DNA from: G963676655 sp963676655
Lineage (GTDB): Bacteria; Verrucomicrobiota; Lentisphaeria; Victivallales; Victivallaceae
Assembly: GCA_963676655.2 (NCBI GenBank)
Contig: CAXXKX010000002.1
Span: 1,550,001 to 1,614,000 of the forward strand
Length of the DNA stretch: 64,000 nucleotides
Direction: 5' to 3'
Shown: piece after piece, positions 59,838 to 64,000 of the stretch
Layout: each line of letters starts with the position of its first letter
Position numbering within the stretch: the first letter of the stretch is position 1
Made by a program: the position numbers and the translations under genes
The notes under the pieces: model-generated
Databases searched by the model: none
What the model was told of the DNA's origin: nothing
The model's input: only the letters and a program-made list of their open reading frames with translations

Positions 59838-62510
59838 ATGAGCAAAGCAGAAATGCCCAAAGCCTATGAACCGGCTGAGGTCGAGGCCAGGTGGTATCCC
59901 GAGTGGGAGAACCGCGGCCTTTTTCACGGTACCCCGAATCCGGATAAAAAACCTTATTCGATCGTTATTCCGCCCCCGAACGTGACGGGTATTCTGCATC
60001 TGGGACATGTTCTGAACAACACACTGCAGGATATTCTGTGCCGCTGGCGCAAGATGCAGGGATATGAAGTATGCTGGTTCCCCGGCACCGACCATGCCGG
60101 GATTGCCACTGAAAGCAAAGTTGACAGCGTTCTGCGTAAAGAAGGCAAGTGCCGCGATGATTTCGGCCGCGAGGAATTTATTGAAAAGGTCTGGGACTGG
60201 CGTGAGGAGTACGGCGGTACGATCATCAAGCAGTTACGTCGCCTCGGTTCGTCCTGCGACTGGGAACGCGAACGTTTTACCATGGACGAGGGCCTTAGTC
60301 ATGCCGTCCGCAAGGTTTTTGTCGATCTCTATGAGAAAGGCTATATTTATCGCGGCAGCCGCATGATCAACTGGTGTCCGGTTGCCAAAACCGCGCTTTC
60401 GGATGAAGAAGTTATCTATCGCGACGTCCAGGGCAAGTTCTATCATTACAAATATCCGCTGTCAGACGGCTCCGGCGCGCTGGTTATTGCCACCACCCGG
60501 CCAGAAACCATGTTCGGCGATACCGCCGTTGCGGTTCACCCTGACGATGAACGTTATAAGGACCTGATCGGTAAGACCGTTGATCTGCCGTTGACTGACC
60601 GGAAAATTCCAATTGTCGCGGACCAGCATGCCGATCCGGAAAAGGGAACCGGCTGCGTAAAGATCACTCCGGCCCACGACCCGAACGACTTTGAAGTCGG
60701 GCAGCGTCACAACCTGCAAATGCTCAAGGTTATGAACGACGATGCGTCAATGAACGAGAATGCCGGTGAAAAATATGCCGGTCTGGACCGTTTTGAGTGC
60801 CGCAAGCAGGTTATCAAGGACCTCGAAGAACTCGGTCTGATGGTTCAAATCGAGGATATTACTCACGCGGTTGGTTATTCCGAACGCGGCGATGTGCCGA
60901 TTGAAACAATTGTCAGCGCCCAGTGGTTCTGCAATATGAAAGAACTGGCAAAACCGGCGATAGCGGCTGTAGAAGAAGGCAAAATCAAATTCTATCCGGA
61001 ACGCTGGACCAAGACCTATTATCATTGGATGGAGAACATTCAGGACTGGTGCATCAGCCGCCAGATCTGGTGGGGACACCGTATTCCGGCCTGGTACAAC
61101 GATACCACCGGTGAAGTATATGTCGGCATGGAAGACCCGACCGATGGCGGTCCGTGGCGTCAGGAGGAAGACGTTCTCGATACCTGGTTCAGCTCGTGGT
61201 TGTGGCCGTTTTCGGTCATGGGCTGGCCGAAAGAAACACCGGAACTGGATTATTTCTATCCGACATGTGATCTGGTTACCGGTCCCGATATCATTTTCTT
61301 CTGGGTTGCCCGGATGATTATGGCAGGTTACGAGTTTAAAGGCGATCTGCCGTTCCGCAATGTTTACTTCACCAGTATCATTCGCGACGATAAAGGGCGC
61401 AAGCTTTCAAAATCACTTGGCAACTCGCCCGACCCGCTGGATGTTATCGACACCTACGGAACCGACGCGATGCGCTTTTCGATCATCTATATCGCTCCGG
61501 TCGGTATGGATATCCGTTACAGCAACGAAAAATGCGAACTCGGGCGTAATTTTGCCAATAAATTGTGGAACGCCTGTCGTTTCCGCAAGATGCAGGGCCC
61601 GGTTTCTCCCAACTTCCGCGATCTGGCCGGAATCGACTACGATTCGCTTGCCGCGGATGAAAAGTGGATGATCTCCTGGATCAACGAAACGATCAAGCAG
61701 ATGAACAGTTCGCTGGAGGAGTTCCGTTTCCACATGGCCGCGCATGAAATTTACGAACTGGTCTGGAACTCGTTCTGCGACTGGTTTATCGAAGCCAGCA
61801 AGGTTCGTTTGTACGGCGACGATACCACCAAGGCCAAAACGCTGGCGGTTCTTGACTTCGTTTTGTTCAAGATTCTGCGTCTGCTGCATCCGTTCATGCC
61901 GTTCATCACCGAGGAACTGGCCCATCAGCTTGACTTCCTGAATGATAACGAAAGCATTATGAACGAAGAGTTCCCGAAAGAACTGCATAATAAGGCGATT
62001 CCCGACCTGATGGAACGCGATCCGGATATTCTGGACCTGGTTGAAGCCAAATTCCAGTTGATCAGGGCAGGGCGCAGCCTGAAAGCGGACTATGAGATTC
62101 CGCCGGCCAAAAAGGTCAAATACTATATTCAGGCGGTTGACGAAAAGAACGCGGAATTCCTTCAACAGGAATCCGAGTGTCTGATCCGCATGATGAATGC
62201 CGAAGACGTTGAAATCGGTTTGGCCGAACATGACGCGTCCGATGGCCTGGCTCCGTCAAAAATGGCGAATGCCGGGACGATCTACCTGCCGCTGGCTGGT
62301 CTGATCGACATCGAAGCGGAAATGCAGAAGCTGGACAAACAGAAAAAACAGATCGTCGGCTGGATCAAAGGTTCCGAAGCCAAGTTGTCGAACGAAAGAT
62401 TCGTCGCCAACGCACCGGAGCAGGTTGTCGCCGACGCCAGAACCCACCTGGAAGAATTGAAAGACAAACTCTCCCGCGTGGATGAACTGATTGCCTCCCT
62501 AAAAGGCTGA
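59838..62510 (+). CDS. valS: Valyl-tRNA synthetase
   Basis: This 890-residue class I enzyme charges tRNA-Val. PPPNVTGILHLGHVLNNTL holds the HIGH motif, WFPGTDHAGIATE follows, and an editing domain (~residues 190-340) contains TTRPETMFGDTAVAVHP. KLSKSLGNSPDPLD is the KMSKS loop, then an anticodon-binding domain and a C-terminal coiled coil (EAEMQKLDKQKKQIVGWIKG). The start at 59838 is chosen for AGGAG ten bases upstream; the in-frame ATG at 59781 lacks an RBS. A strong terminator follows. Confidence 0.97.
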   Translation: MSKAEMPKAYEPAEVEARWYPEWENRGLFHGTPNPDKKPYSIVIPPPNVTGILHLGHVLNNTLQDILCRWRKMQGYEVCWFPGTDHAGIATESKVDSVLRKEGKCRDDFGREEFIEKVWDWREEYGGTIIKQLRRLGSSCDWERERFTMDEGLSHAVRKVFVDLYEKGYIYRGSRMINWCPVAKTALSDEEVIYRDVQGKFYHYKYPLSDGSGALVIATTRPETMFGDTAVAVHPDDERYKDLIGKTVDLPLTDRKIPIVADQHADPEKGTGCVKITPAHDPNDFEVGQRHNLQMLKVMNDDASMNENAGEKYAGLDRFECRKQVIKDLEELGLMVQIEDITHAVGYSERGDVPIETIVSAQWFCNMKELAKPAIAAVEEGKIKFYPERWTKTYYHWMENIQDWCISRQIWWGHRIPAWYNDTTGEVYVGMEDPTDGGPWRQEEDVLDTWFSSWLWPFSVMGWPKETPELDYFYPTCDLVTGPDIIFFWVARMIMAGYEFKGDLPFRNVYFTSIIRDDKGRKLSKSLGNSPDPLDVIDTYGTDAMRFSIIYIAPVGMDIRYSNEKCELGRNFANKLWNACRFRKMQGPVSPNFRDLAGIDYDSLAADEKWMISWINETIKQMNSSLEEFRFHMAAHEIYELVWNSFCDWFIEASKVRLYGDDTTKAKTLAVLDFVLFKILRLLHPFMPFITEELAHQLDFLNDNESIMNEEFPKELHNKAIPDLMERDPDILDLVEAKFQLIRAGRSLKADYEIPPAKKVKYYIQAVDEKNAEFLQQESECLIRMMNAEDVEIGLAEHDASDGLAPSKMANAGTIYLPLAGLIDIEAEMQKLDKQKKQIVGWIKGSEAKLSNERFVANAPEQVVADARTHLEELKDKLSRVDELIASLKG

Positions 62511-62536
62511 AGACATAGTCATAAGTAAAAATCCGA

Positions 62537-62578
62537 GAGGAAAAGCATTTGGCAAAAGTGCTTTTCCTCTTTTTAATT
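62537..62578 (+). terminator. Rho-independent terminator of valS
   Basis: GAGGAAAAGCA pairs with TGCTTTTCCTC (11-bp stem) and is followed by TTTTTAATT. Confidence 0.9.
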
Positions 62579-62619
62579 ATACAGCAAGTGAATGTCGGTC
62601 TTCAGACCGGCGTCCGGTA

Positions 62620-63921
62620 TTAGTTTGTATGATCCTTAAATGTCGGGATCTTCTTGATGGTGTTGATGACATGGTCGACGCTGATCAACCGGCTGCACTC
62701 AAACTGTCGTTCGGTGTTCTTATGACGCGGACACCACAGAAAATCGAAGTGGTCGAAATCGCAGCGCATATCATTCCAGCAACTGTGGCAGGCGTGGTAG
62801 TTGATGACTCGGTATGGAGTCTCAAATTCATTTGTCGGATGGGTGAAACCGCTGATCATCACTACCGGTACTTTGCAGCACCAGGCGATCCAGGCCAGCC
62901 CGCTTGACAGTCCGATAAAGAAATCGGCGTCTTTGATCAGGTTAACCCGCTCCTGCAACGGAATATCCCCGGTGAAATCCTCGGCTCCGTTAGGAATCTG
63001 ATTCCAGTTGATGCCGGCTCCGTTAACCGGGGCTTTGTCGATACAGAGTACGCGATAGCCGCTCTTTTTAAGAAATTTAACCGTTTCCAGCCAGCCGACC
63101 GGGTTGTTCCAGTATTTCGCCTGAGTACTGCTCTGAACCGCAATGCAGACATAAGGTTCCTTGATTTTGCGCGGAGCGGACAAATCGAAGCGCGGCGGCA
63201 GGTCGGACGGATCGACCCCGAGAATATATCCAGCCGTGCGATGCAGCCCGATATACCTGAAGTCTATCGGCTGATTGTCAACATTGCCCTGAAAGAACAG
63301 TCCCATGTAATAACAGGCATACGGCGAATAGTTCAGAGTGTCTTCTTTGTTGATAAAGGTGATGTCCGGATACTGGTTGCGAACCAGATCGGCAATCCAG
63401 GGGGTCATGACGCAGATAACCTTACAGTCATGTTTCTGCTGGAATCTTTCAACATATGAAAACCAGCCGATGGAATCGCCAATGGTGCCGACCGGCAGCT
63501 GGATCATTACGTCCTTGCCTTTAGCGTCATATTCATGTTCAAAAATCGGTTCGGTGCCGCCCTTGCGGAATATCTGGAGCCGGAATTTGATAAAAAACTT
63601 TTTGACGCTGGTAACCATCGCTTCCTGATCGATGTCGGCATTATAAAGAATAGTTCCGGTTTCAATGTCAATAAAGCAAATACGGTAGCCGCCTCTGGGG
63701 AACTTGACGCGGATACCTTCATTGAAGTCGAATCTGATTCCTTCAATCGCCTCCATGGTGGGGATTTCCGGAACGTTTCCATATATCGTCGGTTGTACTG
63801 GCGCTTGGGGCAGGGCTGCCTCCGGGGCGTTTTCCGGTCCGACATTGATTTGTTCAGGGGTTACGGAAATAGTATCATTTTTCAATGAATCAGGCGTTAC
63901 ATAAATATTATTAGTCTCCAC
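62620..63921 (-). CDS. Autotransporter-type O-heptosyltransferase (BAHT/TibC-like)
   Basis: This 433-residue protein is GT9-related. Residues 1-160 are an N-terminal part with short beta-strands (GIRVKFPRGGYRICFIDIETG), then a GT-B fold (PVGTIGDSIGWFSYVERF, CIAVQSSTQAKYWNNP, DADFFIGLSSGLAWIAWC). The C-terminus carries the family's iron-binding cysteines (378, 381, 397 and 409, with an extra at 387) in HACHSCWNDMRC, FLWCPRH and FECSRL. Members such as TibC add heptose to autotransporter adhesins. No autotransporter gene is in the window. It is convergent with valS. Confidence 0.88.
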   Translation of the reverse strand: METNNIYVTPDSLKNDTISVTPEQINVGPENAPEAALPQAPVQPTIYGNVPEIPTMEAIEGIRFDFNEGIRVKFPRGGYRICFIDIETGTILYNADIDQEAMVTSVKKFFIKFRLQIFRKGGTEPIFEHEYDAKGKDVMIQLPVGTIGDSIGWFSYVERFQQKHDCKVICVMTPWIADLVRNQYPDITFINKEDTLNYSPYACYYMGLFFQGNVDNQPIDFRYIGLHRTAGYILGVDPSDLPPRFDLSAPRKIKEPYVCIAVQSSTQAKYWNNPVGWLETVKFLKKSGYRVLCIDKAPVNGAGINWNQIPNGAEDFTGDIPLQERVNLIKDADFFIGLSSGLAWIAWCCKVPVVMISGFTHPTNEFETPYRVINYHACHSCWNDMRCDFDHFDFLWCPRHKNTERQFECSRLISVDHVINTIKKIPTFKDHTN

Positions 63922-64000
63922 GGTTCTCCTCTCAAGCCATTAATGGCATGTAATTAGATATAAATTGCATTTTGAGAATTCATAAAACAATACTTATTGT

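Noticed and set aside
61413..62231. Minus-strand open frame of 272 codons inside valS
   Set aside because: valS is certain from its motifs, and the antisense frame is a codon-bias shadow.

Overview
The window looks like a chromosome segment from a Gram-negative member of the Planctomycetes-Verrucomicrobia-Chlamydiae group. Lentisphaerota (Victivallales-like) is my best guess. The reasons are a rod-shape operon (mreC, mreD, mrdA), an autotransporter-type heptosyltransferase, many secreted or lipoprotein carbohydrate-active enzymes, and long intergenic stretches packed with dispersed palindromes and degenerate short repeats. No rRNA, tRNA or CRISPR array was seen, so the taxonomic call is inference.

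Layout. (1) 1-12.7 kb is an accessory, repeat-amplified region. It holds four copies of a secreted two-repeat protein family (1-839, 1090-2268, 6470-7621, 8459-9616), a large basic coiled-coil protein resembling a phage tape-measure protein (3590-6148), and an overlapping gene pair resembling a phage tail protein and its assembly chaperone (11369-12558). Five copies of an exactly 184-bp multi-hairpin element are interspersed, and a ~2.03-kb tandem duplication and fragments of the coiled-coil gene's 3' end show repeated amplification and decay. (2) 12.8-23.4 kb holds nadA and then a minus-strand assimilatory sulfate and cysteine cluster: cysH (APS-reductase type), cysD, cysN with a degenerate APS-kinase tail, sulfite/nitrite reductase, an Rrf2/CymR-like regulator overlapping cysK, an O-acetylhomoserine sulfhydrylase and a cysteine desulfurase. 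(3) 23.6-30.8 kb has a YyaL/DUF255 thioredoxin-fold protein, a cupin, a complete IS4-type element with 30-bp inverted repeats, a second transposase lying against it, and an ExbB/TolQ-like C-terminal fragment.

(4) 31.1-36.8 kb is an amino-sugar/sialic-acid block: a YhcH/NanQ-like protein, nagA, an overlapping CapA-like phosphoesterase-fold gene, a 14-bp tandem repeat, a lipoprotein sialate O-acetylesterase and an orphan Imm26-like immunity gene. (5) 37.3-45.8 kb has a secreted LamG + pectate-lyase-10-like protein, unknown membrane proteins, and a GH4 alpha-galactosidase divergent from an AraC regulator. (6) 45.8-50.7 kb has a FabK/nitronate-monooxygenase gene leading into mreC-mreD-mrdA, then a HEAT-like protein. 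(7) 50.7-55 kb has a 2.1-kb AT-rich insertion carrying a lipoprotein with two repeats and a small membrane protein. It lies between two 55-bp direct repeats at the convergent junction of the HEAT-like gene and a GH36 alpha-galactosidase. (8) 55.4-64 kb has a secreted protein with DnaJ-like zinc motifs, a CBS-hybrid histidine kinase, two unknown membrane proteins, valS and the iron-cysteine-type O-heptosyltransferase.

Taken together, the metabolism points to reduction of sulfate through APS into cysteine and homocysteine, and to breakdown of host or plant glycans (sialic acids, GlcNAc-6-P, galactosides, pectin). The strongest candidates for something undescribed are the amplified 0-12.5 kb locus with its structured 184-bp element, and the insertion flanked by 55-bp repeats.
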